A DNA stretch of 64,000 nucleotides from Sphingomonas sp. GC_Shp_5 (GTDB lineage Bacteria > Pseudomonadota > Alphaproteobacteria > Sphingomonadales > Sphingomonadaceae), in assembly GCF_026540855.1 (NCBI RefSeq), contig NZ_JALNUP010000018.1, positions 1-64,000 on the forward strand, written 5' to 3'. How positions within the stretch are numbered: the first letter of the stretch is position 1; each line of letters begins with the position of its first letter. The notes under the pieces were generated by a model. That model saw nothing but the letters and a program-made list of their open reading frames with translations. It was not told where the DNA came from and did not search any database. A program made the position numbers and the translations under genes. This document shows positions 32,792 through 40,765 of the stretch, piece after piece.

Positions 32792-33694
32792 CTAGGCGGC
32801 GCCGACCTTGACGGTGGAGGCGCGAAAGATCTGGTCGGTTGCGGCGGCCAGCGCGGCATCGAATGTCGCATCGTCCATGTCGCGGCGCAGATCGCCGATC
32901 AGCGCGCGCGAGAAGCTGGCGATCACGCCATCGTTGACGGCAAGGCGCGCGCACGCCTCGTCGCGGCTATAGCCACCCGACAGCGCGACCACGCGCATCA
33001 CCCGGTCGTGGCGGACGAGGGGGGCGTAATGATTGGCCTCCTCGGGCAGGGTGAGCTTGATCATGATCTGTCGATCGGCGGGCAAGCGGTCTGCCGCGCG
33101 CAGCAGCTCGTCGCGCAGGATGCGCTCCGCGCCCGCCTTGTCCGGGCTGGTGATCAGGATCTCGGGCTCGAGGATGGGGAGCAGGCCGTGTGCGGCGATC
33201 GTCTCGGCAAGCTCCACCTGCTGCGCGACGATCGCGGCGATGCCGCTCGGCGAGGCGAGGCGGATGGTGGAGCGCATCTTGGTGCCGAAGATCCCGAGCC
33301 CGACCGCGCGGTCGAGCAGCGCATCGAGGCCGGGAATCGGCTTCATCAGGCTGACCCCGTCGGCTTCTTCCTCCAGCCCCTTGTCGACCTTGAGGAACGG
33401 CACGATCCCGCGATTCTCCCACAGGAAGGTCGGCACCGGCGTGCCGTCGACCGCCCCGCCCATCGTGGCCTCGAACAGGATCGCCGCGATGACCTCGTCG
33501 CTGCGGAACGATGGCGCCGTCATGATCCGGACGCGCATGTCGTGGATAAGCCGAAACATTTCGGCGTCGCCGTGGTAGTCGCTGTCGGCGATGCCATAGG
33601 CGCGCAGCGCGCCGGGGGTCGAGCCGCCGCTCTGGTCGAGCGCGGCGATAAAGCCGGCCTTGCCGGACATGTGGGTGGCCATCTTGCTGTTCAT
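32792..33694 (-). CDS. Class I fructose-bisphosphate aldolase
   Basis: A 300-aa aldolase of the bacterial class I (Fda-like) group, cleaving fructose-1,6-bisphosphate through a Schiff-base lysine. Marks are GFIAALDQSGGSTPGAL near the N-terminus, ENRGIVPFLKVDKGLE, the GIFGTKMRSTIRL strand, PILEPEIL and VVALSGGYSRDEAC. The length matches the family. It works in glycolysis/gluconeogenesis. It is a single gene; the ECF sigma gene diverges from it. Confidence 0.92.
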   Translation of the reverse strand: MNSKMATHMSGKAGFIAALDQSGGSTPGALRAYGIADSDYHGDAEMFRLIHDMRVRIMTAPSFRSDEVIAAILFEATMGGAVDGTPVPTFLWENRGIVPFLKVDKGLEEEADGVSLMKPIPGLDALLDRAVGLGIFGTKMRSTIRLASPSGIAAIVAQQVELAETIAAHGLLPILEPEILITSPDKAGAERILRDELLRAADRLPADRQIMIKLTLPEEANHYAPLVRHDRVMRVVALSGGYSRDEACARLAVNDGVIASFSRALIGDLRRDMDDATFDAALAAATDQIFRASTVKVGAA

Positions 33695-33844
33695 GATGTT
33701 CGCTCGTTAGGGATCCGGCGGGGTGAACGTTCCAGGTCGGATCATGGCGCATCCCGGCCGCGTGAAAAGCGCGATCATGCGACCAGCGGAAAAAAAATGT
33801 CGCTGCGGCGTGACCGATCGGCGATCCGTGGCGAATAAGGCTGC

Positions 33845-34450
33845 ATGCACCTGAGCCTTCCTGCCAGACTGATGCCGCGATCCCCGCGCGCGACGGCGCC
33901 GGGTGCAGATCGTGCGCCCGTGGCAGTTGATGGATGGGGCGCGCTGATGGCCGCCGCCCAGGATGGGCATGCGGGGGCCTATCAGCGCCTACTCACCGAG
34001 GTGACGGCCTGGCTGGAGCACTATTTCCGGCGCCGGCTGCCGGCCGGCGAGGTGGACGATGCGGTGCAGGAGACGCTGCTCGCGATCCATCGCCGTCGGC
34101 ATACCTATGATCCGCGGCTGCCGCTCGGCCCCTGGCTCGCCGGCATCGCCCGGCGCAAGTGGATCGACCAGCTCCGCAGCCTCGGCCGCCGTCCCTCGGA
34201 ACCGCTCGGCGATGCGCTGGCGGTCGACGATCATGAGCGGTCGGTGACGAGCGCGACGGTGCTGGCGAGCCTGCTCGGCAGGCTGGCGCCGGCGCAGGCG
34301 CAGGTCATCAGGCTGGTCAAACTGCACGGCTACAGCATCGAGGATGCGTCGCGCGAGACCGGCCTGTCGGCCTCGGCCGTCAAGATGACCATCCACCGCG
34401 GGCTCAGCCGGCTGACCGCTTTCATCGAGAAGACCCACGATGTCGAATAG
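33845..34450 (+). CDS. ECF-type RNA polymerase sigma factor
   Basis: A 201-aa group-4 sigma factor. Region 2 spans about 45-100 (HAGAYQRLLTEVTAWLEHYFRRR...DDAVQETLLAIHRRRHTYD...WLAGIARRKWIDQLR) and region 4 about 140-195 (LLGRLAPAQAQVIRLVKLHGYSIEDASRETGLSASAVKMTIHRGLSRL). It overlaps by 11 bases the downstream NrsF-type anti-sigma gene, and this pairing places it in the ECF groups (ECF26-like) controlled by DUF1109 proteins. It probably responds to an envelope or oxidative stress. Confidence 0.9.
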   Translation: MHLSLPARLMPRSPRATAPGADRAPVAVDGWGALMAAAQDGHAGAYQRLLTEVTAWLEHYFRRRLPAGEVDDAVQETLLAIHRRRHTYDPRLPLGPWLAGIARRKWIDQLRSLGRRPSEPLGDALAVDDHERSVTSATVLASLLGRLAPAQAQVIRLVKLHGYSIEDASRETGLSASAVKMTIHRGLSRLTAFIEKTHDVE

Positions 34451-35081
34451 CGCCCTGATCCTCGATCTCGCCGCGGACCTGCGGCCGGTCAGGCGACGCA
34501 GCATGGCGCGCGAGGCGCTGCTGCTGCTGGGCCTCGCCGTTGTCGAGGCGCTGCTGATCGTGGCGCTCGGCCTGCTGCGGCCGGACATGGCCCGAATGGC
34601 AGGTTCGCCCCCGTTTCTATGGAAGATCGCCAGCCTCGCCCTCCTCGCCGGCATCACCTGCACCACCGCCCTACGCTCCTTCTCCCCACCAGACTCGCCG
34701 CGACGCGGGCTGGTCGTCGCGCTTGGCGCGGTGGGTGTGGAGATGCTTGCGGGCGGGTTCCTAGCATCGGCAGCCGACACTCACCGCGGGATCTTCGTCC
34801 GCCTGGCGCCGGCCCATGGCCTGCTGTGCGCGGTGTCTATCATCGTGCTCGCGCTGCCGCTCCTCGCCGCGCTAACGCTCGCGATGCGTCGGGCGGCGCC
34901 GGTGCACCACCGGGCGAGCGCGCTGGCCGCAGGGCTGGCCGCAGGCACCAGCGGCGCGCTGGTGTTCACCTTGTGCTGCCCGATGAACGACCCGCTCTAC
35001 ATTGTCGTCTGGTATGCCGCGGGCTGCACCGCCGTCGCCGCGCTCAGCCGATGGCTGCTGCCGCGGCACTTCCAGCTGTGA
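34440..35081 (+). CDS. nrsF: NrsF (DUF1109) membrane anti-sigma factor
   Basis: A 213-aa protein with six predicted transmembrane helices of the DUF1109/NrsF family. The cytoplasmic N-terminus (MSNSALILDLAADLRPVRRRS) is the sigma-binding part. Conserved-type elements are PAHGLLCAVSIIVLALPLL and a paired-cysteine loop CCPMNDPLYIVVWYAAGC; in Caulobacter NrsF cysteines sense chromate and cadmium. Co-translation with the sigma gene (overlap) supports the call. Confidence 0.88.
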   Translation: MSNSALILDLAADLRPVRRRSMAREALLLLGLAVVEALLIVALGLLRPDMARMAGSPPFLWKIASLALLAGITCTTALRSFSPPDSPRRGLVVALGAVGVEMLAGGFLASAADTHRGIFVRLAPAHGLLCAVSIIVLALPLLAALTLAMRRAAPVHHRASALAAGLAAGTSGALVFTLCCPMNDPLYIVVWYAAGCTAVAALSRWLLPRHFQL

Positions 35082-35193
35082 CCTGATCCCGCGGCGCGAG
35101 CCGTTCACCGTTCTTCCCCCTTTAGGCCGTCCTTCCGCGCTCATGTGCGGAGCCGGTCTCCTGCGCCTTCCTCACATCGAAAGATTTATCGAC

Positions 35194-35769
35194 ATGGGTA
35201 CCACCGCCGCACCTTCTCACGCCGCCGACCGCTGGTTGATGCGCTATTACACCGTTCGTGCGCTGTTTTCGGCTGCCTGGGTGATCTTGGCAGTCACGGC
35301 CGACCGGTCACCATCGCCGATCGCGGTGGCGCTGATCATCGCCTATCCGCTGTGGGATTGCATCGCCAACTATGTTGACGCCAGCCGCACCGGCGGCTTG
35401 CGGGCCAATCCCACCCAGCTTCTCAACACCGTCGTCAGCGGGGCGGTGACGCTCGCGGTCATACTTGCCGTGCCGCACGGGTTTCACCCCGTGGTCGCGG
35501 TGATCGGCGTCTGGGCGACGCTCGCCGGCGTCCTCCAGCTTGCGACCGCGATCCGCCGCTGGCGCACCGCCGACGCGCAATGGCCGATGATCCTCAGCGG
35601 TGCGCAATCAGGACTGGCAGGGGTGTTCATGGTGAGACGAGCGGCCGACGCGTCGCTCACCCTCAGTGTTGCGGCTATCGCGCCTTACGCGGCCTTTGGC
35701 GCGCTCTACTTCGCGATATCGGCCGTGGTTCTTGCCGTGCGGCGGCGGCGGTCGGGTCGGGCGGGCTGA
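35194..35769 (+). CDS. DUF308/HdeD-like membrane protein
   Basis: A 191-aa protein with six hydrophobic segments in the arrangement of HdeD/DUF308 proteins (YYTVRALFSAAWVILAV ... VALIIAYPLWDCIANYV ... VSGAVTLAVILAV ... GVWATLAGVLQLATAIRRWR ... MILSGAQSGLAGVFMV ... ISAVVLAVRRRR). The ATG at 35194 is preferred to upstream in-frame codons, which would add a hydrophilic, Arg-rich stretch. The HdeD family is linked to acid and envelope stress. It follows the sigma/anti-sigma pair but with its own upstream region. Confidence 0.8.
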   Translation: MGTTAAPSHAADRWLMRYYTVRALFSAAWVILAVTADRSPSPIAVALIIAYPLWDCIANYVDASRTGGLRANPTQLLNTVVSGAVTLAVILAVPHGFHPVVAVIGVWATLAGVLQLATAIRRWRTADAQWPMILSGAQSGLAGVFMVRRAADASLTLSVAAIAPYAAFGALYFAISAVVLAVRRRRSGRAG

Positions 35770-35844
35770 TGCGGATAGGCCCTGGGATCGTCCGGATGAG
35801 CGAACCGGCTGGCATCTGCCGGCATTCGCCCGTATCCGCGCCCG

Positions 35845-36147
35845 ATGGGTGAGATCGAGAGACTGGTTCCGTCGGGGGTTATTGAACAGTGGGTGTTTCA
35901 CCTGCGGCGCCAGCGCTCACGCGCACAGGATGCGCTCTGGTTGCTTGACCAAGGCTATACCATTCATGACGGCCGCAACGGTGTGCCGAGCGCCGACGCC
36001 AGCGATCGCTGGCGCGGCGAACAGCAGGCGATCGTGGAAGAGATCAATCACCTGCTTGAGCTCTACGATCGCATCAACCTGCGCTCGTCCGAGTTCATCG
36101 TCGCCGAGCGGACCACCGGGCGCCGGTCGACCGACGCCAAGAACTGA
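35845..36147 (+). CDS. Hypothetical protein
   Basis: A 100-aa soluble, mostly helical protein (VIEQWVFHLRRQRSRAQDALWLLDQGY, then EEINHLLELYDRINLRSSEF). The pattern of two amphipathic helices suggests a small coiled-coil or adaptor. No family is recognised and no clear ribosome-binding site precedes the ATG. It stands between the DUF308 gene and the convergent sensor kinase. Confidence 0.5.
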   Translation: MGEIERLVPSGVIEQWVFHLRRQRSRAQDALWLLDQGYTIHDGRNGVPSADASDRWRGEQQAIVEEINHLLELYDRINLRSSEFIVAERTTGRRSTDAKN

Positions 36148-36191
36148 CGGGCGGCCGAACCTTCGCCCGATCGAGCCGGCCGAGGGACGGT

Positions 36192-37541
36192 TCAAGCCGC
36201 CGGCAGGGTCAGCGCCGCCCGCAACCCGCCGAGCGGCGACCGCACCAGCTTCAGCGCGCCGCCGTTCAACTCCGCGAGTTCCTGGGTAATCGGCAGGCCG
36301 AAGCCATGGCCGTCGCCGCGCTCGTCAAGCCTGCGACCGGGTACCAGCGCCTCGCCGATGGCCTCATCCGTGAGGCCGGGCCCGTCATCCTCTATCGTCA
36401 GCTCGATCGCCGATCCGCTCGCGACTGCCCTGAGGGCGACTGCCGTGCTTGCATGTCGCCAAGCGTTGTCCAGCAAATTGCCGAGCATCTCATCGAGATC
36501 CTGCGGGTCTGCGGCGACGGCATGGTCCGGCGCCACCTCGATCGTCACCGCCAGCGCACGCTCGGCGTTGATACCGCGCATCACCGCGGTGAGGTCGGCG
36601 ATCGCCGGAGCGAGCACCGTCCGCGCCCGATAGCCGCTGCCCGGTGCGGCGGCGCGAGCGCGACCGAGGTGGTGGCGAACCCGGCGGTCGATGTCGGCGA
36701 CCATCGCGCGCAAGCCGCCGTCGGGGTCGCGGCCGCGTGTCGCCAGCTCGATGCCGAGCGCCGCAAGCGGCGTCTTCAGCCCATGGGCAAGGTTGGCGAC
36801 ATGGCGTCGCGCATGCTCGAGCTGTGCCTGGTTCTGATCGACGAGGGCGTTGAGCTCGGCGGCAAGGGGGGCAAGCTCGGCCGGCTGGTCTTCGGGGACG
36901 TGGCGCGCGCGGCCGGCGCGGACCTCGCCGAGCGCCACCTGCAACGCGCGTAACGGGCGCAGCCCGATGCGCAGCTGAATGGTGGTGGCAAGCGCGAGCA
37001 CGAGGCCGAGGATCGCGAGCGAGCCGAGCAGCGGCACCATCGCCGCCCGCAGCGGCGCCGTCGCGAGACGGCGTGGGCCGCCGGCGACCACCGTTACCTC
37101 GCCGGCGGAGGTCGACACCGTCAATTCGCGAGCGTGGACGTGTTCCCCGGTCGCGGTGATGCCTTCGCCGGGCATGCCTGCCGTGCGCCCTTCGAAGCGA
37201 CGACCTCCACGGTCGGGCAGGGCGGGCGGCGCGGGGCGGATCGTCATCGCATCACCGCCGGTCCATCGTCCGCGGGGGCTCTCGACCTGCCAGCCCCAGC
37301 CCTGGCCAGGGTCTTCGAACACCGGCAGGTTGACGATGCGGGTCCGGTCGAGCGTGCCGTCGCTGCGCACCGCGCGCTGCAACATGCCGACTTCCGCCTC
37401 CAGCTGCTGATCGAGCCCGCGGATGACGAACCGCTCCAGCACATGGGCGATGCTGACGGCGGCGAACGCCAGCGCCAGGATCGTGGTCAGCGTCGAGATC
37501 GCCAGCAGCCTGCCCGACAGCGAGCGCGGCAGCAGCCTCAT
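36192..37541 (-). CDS. PhoQ/QseC-type sensor histidine kinase
   Basis: A 449-aa membrane kinase. Two transmembrane helices (about 10-32 and 168-190) flank a periplasmic sensor of about 135 residues; HAMP follows, then the dimerisation H-box VANLAHGLKTPLAALG with the phospho-acceptor His, N-box EMLGNLLDNAWRHA, and G boxes DDGPGLTDEAIGEAL and GHGFGLPITQELAEL. The start overlaps the stop of the response-regulator gene by four bases (ATGA). It phosphorylates that regulator; the stimulus is unknown. Confidence 0.92.
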   Translation of the reverse strand: MRLLPRSLSGRLLAISTLTTILALAFAAVSIAHVLERFVIRGLDQQLEAEVGMLQRAVRSDGTLDRTRIVNLPVFEDPGQGWGWQVESPRGRWTGGDAMTIRPAPPALPDRGGRRFEGRTAGMPGEGITATGEHVHARELTVSTSAGEVTVVAGGPRRLATAPLRAAMVPLLGSLAILGLVLALATTIQLRIGLRPLRALQVALGEVRAGRARHVPEDQPAELAPLAAELNALVDQNQAQLEHARRHVANLAHGLKTPLAALGIELATRGRDPDGGLRAMVADIDRRVRHHLGRARAAAPGSGYRARTVLAPAIADLTAVMRGINAERALAVTIEVAPDHAVAADPQDLDEMLGNLLDNAWRHASTAVALRAVASGSAIELTIEDDGPGLTDEAIGEALVPGRRLDERGDGHGFGLPITQELAELNGGALKLVRSPLGGLRAALTLPAA

Positions 37542-38203
37542 GCCGCGCCGGCGGTGACGCGATAGCCGCGCCCGCGCACCGTCTCGATCATCGCGGCGCC
37601 GATCTTCTTGCGCAGCCGGCCGATGATCACCTCTACCGAGTTTGAATCGACCTCGGCGTCGCCCTCATACACCCGCTCGATCAGCTCGCCGCGGTCCACG
37701 ACCACGTCCTTGCGCAGCATCAGGACGGACAGCACCCGCCATTCGAGCGCGGTGAGCTTCAGGGGCAAGCCGTCGAGCTCGAAGGTGCCGAGCTGCGCAT
37801 CGAACGTCAGTCGGCCGCAGGTGACCAGCGCGCCAGCATGACCGGCGGCACGGCGCACCAAAGCCCGCAGTCGCATGATCACCTCGTCGACGCGAAACGG
37901 CTTGGTGAGATAGTCGTCGGCGCCGGCCTTGAACCCGGCGACCTTTTCCGACCAGCCGTCGCGCGCCGTCAGGATCAGCACCGGCAGATCGCGTCCTTCG
38001 GCGCGCCACTCGCGCAGCACGGCGATGCCGTCCTTTCGGGGCAGGCCGAGGTCGAGCACCGCCGCATCGTAACGCTCGGTCGAGCCGAGATGGCCGCCAT
38101 CCACGCCATCGGTGGCGATATCGACCGCGAACCGCTCGGCGCGCAGCGCGCGGGCGATGCCGTCGGCCAGCGTCGCGTCATCCTCAACCAGCAATATGCG
38201 CAA
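37538..38203 (-). CDS. OmpR/PhoP-type response regulator
   Basis: A 221-aa regulator: receiver domain with the acidic pair in LLVEDD, phospho-acceptor Asp in AAVLDLGLPRKDG and Lys in DDYLTKPF, then a winged-helix DNA-binding domain (LTALEWRVLSVLMLRKDVVVDRGELIERVYEGDAEVDSNSVEVIIGRLRKKIG). The start is placed at a TTG (38203) with AAGGA six bases upstream, giving the family-typical LRILLVEDD; the longer frame to 38248 crosses the promoter. Co-operonic with the kinase downstream. Confidence 0.92.
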   Translation of the reverse strand: MRILLVEDDATLADGIARALRAERFAVDIATDGVDGGHLGSTERYDAAVLDLGLPRKDGIAVLREWRAEGRDLPVLILTARDGWSEKVAGFKAGADDYLTKPFRVDEVIMRLRALVRRAAGHAGALVTCGRLTFDAQLGTFELDGLPLKLTALEWRVLSVLMLRKDVVVDRGELIERVYEGDAEVDSNSVEVIIGRLRKKIGAAMIETVRGRGYRVTAGAA

Positions 38204-38249
38204 GACCGATCCTTTCGACGGCGATCTATAGTAGCAAGCCCAACCCAAA

Positions 38250-38267
38250 CTGAACGGGGCGGTTCAG
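38250..38267. promoter_or_regulatory. Inverted repeat in divergent promoter, candidate regulator site
   Basis: A perfect inverted repeat CTGAAC-GGGGCG-GTTCAG lies between the response-regulator gene and the divergent OB-fold gene at 38322. OmpR-type regulators usually bind repeats of this length and often autoregulate; position suggests binding by the adjacent regulator. A single copy in the window was seen. Confidence 0.4.
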
Positions 38268-38321
38268 CGGGGTGGGGGCGGCGGGCGTGTAACCAGGCTT
38301 CATCAACAAAAGGAGCATCCC

Positions 38322-38837
38322 ATGTCCGATCAACAACATCGCCCACGTTTCCCTTTCGGCCGCCGGGCCGGACTTGCCGCCGTCGGCGCCGTGCTGCTGG
38401 CGGCGGGCGGCGCCACCGGCGCGATCGTGGTGGCGGAGACCCGCCCGTCGGCGACGATGGCACCGATCGTTCCAACCGCGATCCGCGCGCTCTCATCCAC
38501 TGGCATCGTCACGATCCGCGGGCGGGTCGTCGAGGTGTACGGCAGCAAGTTCGTGATGGAAGATACCACCGGCCGCGCGCTGGTCGTTACCGGGCATGAG
38601 GGCGACCGGCGCCAGCTGGTCGCGATCGGCCAGCCGCTCATCGTCCAGGGCCGTTTCGACCGCGGCTTCGTGCACGCGGCCTTTCTGGTCGGGCCGGACA
38701 GGAAGGTGGTGGCACTGGGGCCGCTTGCCGGGCCGCCACACGGGCCACATGGACCGCACGACGGCCGCGGCGATGGTCCGGATGCGCCCTTGCCGCCGCG
38801 ACCTGACGCGGCCGGCGTGGCTGCGACGCCACGCTAG
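38322..38837 (+). CDS. Membrane-anchored OB-fold protein divergent from two-component system
   Basis: A 171-aa protein with an N-terminal hydrophobic anchor or signal (residues 17-40) and a small beta-barrel TIRGRVVEVYGSKFVMEDTTGRALVVTG of the bacterial OB-fold (BOF) type, then a Gly/Pro/His-rich tail (GPPHGPHGPHDGRGDGPD). BOF proteins are periplasmic and several are PhoPQ-controlled. The shared upstream region with the response regulator makes it a likely target of that system. The His-rich tail may bind metal. Confidence 0.75.
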   Translation: MSDQQHRPRFPFGRRAGLAAVGAVLLAAGGATGAIVVAETRPSATMAPIVPTAIRALSSTGIVTIRGRVVEVYGSKFVMEDTTGRALVVTGHEGDRRQLVAIGQPLIVQGRFDRGFVHAAFLVGPDRKVVALGPLAGPPHGPHGPHDGRGDGPDAPLPPRPDAAGVAATPR

Positions 38838-38918
38838 GCGCCGGGCCCATCATTGCCCGCCGTCTGTTGCGGGGCTTCGGGGGAGCGGTCGTCCGCCGCT
38901 CCCCCGCGCAGCTACGCG

Positions 38919-39071
38919 TCAGTCGTGCCGATCGCCGCCGTCGTGATCGCCGCGATGATGGCCATGGTGGCCGGAGCGGTCGCTGTCGTGGCCGGGACGG
39001 CCATAGTGGCAGCCGCTCACGGTCAGGCCAACGGCGAGCAGGGCGGCAAGGGTCGCAATCTTGGTACGCAT
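38919..39071 (-). CDS. Tiny His/Asp-rich lipoprotein
   Basis: A 50-aa ORF: MRTKIATLAALLAVGLTVSG then Cys21, forming a lipobox V-S-G-C, followed by a 29-residue tail that contains nine His and eight Asp plus Arg and Gly (patterns HHGHHRGDHD). The start has an excellent AAGGAG site. A GGAAC-N17-GGTT sequence at 39098-39123 could be an EcfG-type promoter with a non-consensus first -10 base. The tail would hang in the periplasm and may bind divalent metal. Its position beside the OB-fold gene with a His-rich end may be meaningful. Confidence 0.65.
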   Translation of the reverse strand: MRTKIATLAALLAVGLTVSGCHYGRPGHDSDRSGHHGHHRGDHDGGDRHD

Positions 39072-39252
39072 GGGCACTCTCCTTCAGGAATAGGTGCAAC
39101 CGGCGGCGACGCGACATCGTTCCTGCCGCGAAATCCGCCACGCGACAGCGCTGAGACCGCGGCCGGCACGCAGCGGCCAACTTACGATGCCGTGATCGGC
39201 GCCGAACGGTGTAGTGGCCTTGTCGGGGCGTCTCGCTCCAAAGGATGACGAC

Positions 39253-39378
39253 ATGGCAAAAAGCCAGCAGAAGTCGAACAAGGAAGTTCGCAAGCCCAAG
39301 GCGGAAAAGGTCAAGACGATCGCTGCCAATGCCTCCACCAAGGACAATCCGGTCGCGATGGTCACGATCCGCAAATAA
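39253..39378 (+). CDS. Small Lys-rich basic protein
   Basis: A 41-aa ORF with an AAAGGA site seven bases before the ATG. The N-terminal half is Lys-rich (SQQKSNKEVRKPKAEKVK), the end is more hydrophobic (NPVAMVTIRK). Proteins of this pattern recur in proteobacterial genomes as conserved short hypotheticals; nucleic-acid or ribosome binding would fit the charge but is not shown. Confidence 0.6.
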   Translation: MAKSQQKSNKEVRKPKAEKVKTIAANASTKDNPVAMVTIRK

Positions 39379-39564
39379 GCGGCGATCGTAAGGGGAGGTC
39401 CGGCACGTCAGAGGGGACGCGCCTTGCCCTTTGATGCATGCGCGCGGATCGCGCCACGTGCCGTTGTGACGATCGTCGGCGGACGCTGAAGGGCCAACCC
39501 GGAACGATCACCAGCCTGGTTTATCCATCGATCGTTAAGCCTGTGGGCAGATGCCGGCACTGCC

Positions 39565-40668
39565 ATGCACAGGATCGTCACGCCGCTCGCTCGTATCGCT
39601 CTCGGGTTCATCATTGTCGGCAGCCGCTGTCGCGTCGGGTTGACGCGGCGGTGGCTGGCGCCGGCGATGCTGCTGGCCGCGATCGTCTATGCCAGGGCCG
39701 CCACGGCGTGCACCGTATCGGCGACGAACGCGGCGCTCGGCACTTACTCTCCCAGTGCGGTCAAGGCCAAGGTCGTGCCGGTCACCAGGGCACGGGCAGG
39801 GCTGCAATGCAGCTTCGCGCTGCTCAACCTCCTCGGCGGCGACTATGTGAGGGCGACGTTCTTCAGCGCCAACACCTTCAAGCTGGTCCGGGACGGCGGC
39901 GGCGGGAGCATCGGCTATAAGGCATCGGCCGACGAGGCTGGCGCCTATGCCGCCGTCCAGGGCTCCACGGTCGATTACACCCAGAACAATTTGCTCAACC
40001 TGTTGGGCCTGCTCGGTAGCAGCAACGCCGATCTGCCGATCTTCATCAAGCCCGACGATGCCGTGTTCCCGCCGGTCGGCGTGTACAAGGATACGATCAC
40101 CATCGCCTGGAGCTGGAACATCTGCACCGGCATCGGCCTGCTCGGTGCCTGCGTCGGCACGCCTGACAAGAGCATCGGCACCTCCGTCATCGACGTCACG
40201 CTCACCGTCACCCCGGTCGCGGCGGTGATCACCACCAGTTCGGCCACGACCTGGGATCCGGTCAACAAGGCCATCAATCCCCGCGATCTCCCCGGTAGCC
40301 GGCGCGCGCTATCGGTGACATTCCGCAATCCGGACATCGCGCCGTTCGACAGCCCGTTCGTCGACGTCATCGTCGGCACCCCCGGCGGGACGGTGATCGC
40401 GCTCGACGGCGATGGCACGTCGCAAGCGGCGGCGATCACCTACGCCGATGGCTCGCCGGCCTCGTCGCTCGCCGTCCGCTATATCAATCCGTCCGATCTG
40501 GGCGACGATGTCGATTTCTCCGCGGACGGCGGCGCCAGCTGGAGCTACGTCCCCGTGGCTGGCGATCTGGCATCGCAGGGCGCGGTGACCAACGTCAGGA
40601 TCCGCGCGCGTGGCACGATGGCGGCCGGCTCATCCTTCTTGGTGCGCATCCCCTATCTGGTGCGATAA
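39565..40668 (+). CDS. Spore-coat-protein-U-domain secreted protein
   Basis: A 367-aa secreted protein. After a hydrophobic segment (about 32-48) comes a domain beginning ACTVSATNAALGTYSPSAVKAK, the hallmark of the SCPU family, which builds archaic chaperone-usher fibres. It has a cysteine pair in QCSF / NICTGIGLLGAC. The second half (about 215-367) is a beta-rich region with VTFRNPDIAPFDSPFVDVIV and an ending FLVRIPYLVR. Chaperone and usher partners are not in the window. It may be a stand-alone adhesin or surface protein. Confidence 0.7.
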   Translation: MHRIVTPLARIALGFIIVGSRCRVGLTRRWLAPAMLLAAIVYARAATACTVSATNAALGTYSPSAVKAKVVPVTRARAGLQCSFALLNLLGGDYVRATFFSANTFKLVRDGGGGSIGYKASADEAGAYAAVQGSTVDYTQNNLLNLLGLLGSSNADLPIFIKPDDAVFPPVGVYKDTITIAWSWNICTGIGLLGACVGTPDKSIGTSVIDVTLTVTPVAAVITTSSATTWDPVNKAINPRDLPGSRRALSVTFRNPDIAPFDSPFVDVIVGTPGGTVIALDGDGTSQAAAITYADGSPASSLAVRYINPSDLGDDVDFSADGGASWSYVPVAGDLASQGAVTNVRIRARGTMAAGSSFLVRIPYLVR

Positions 40669-40765
40669 GCCGGGAAGACGGCAGGGACCGTGCGCGATCC
40701 TGGCGCGTTATGCCCTTGCTATCGGTCGCAAACTCCTCCCGCGGCCGGTCTTCCAAAGGATGTGA

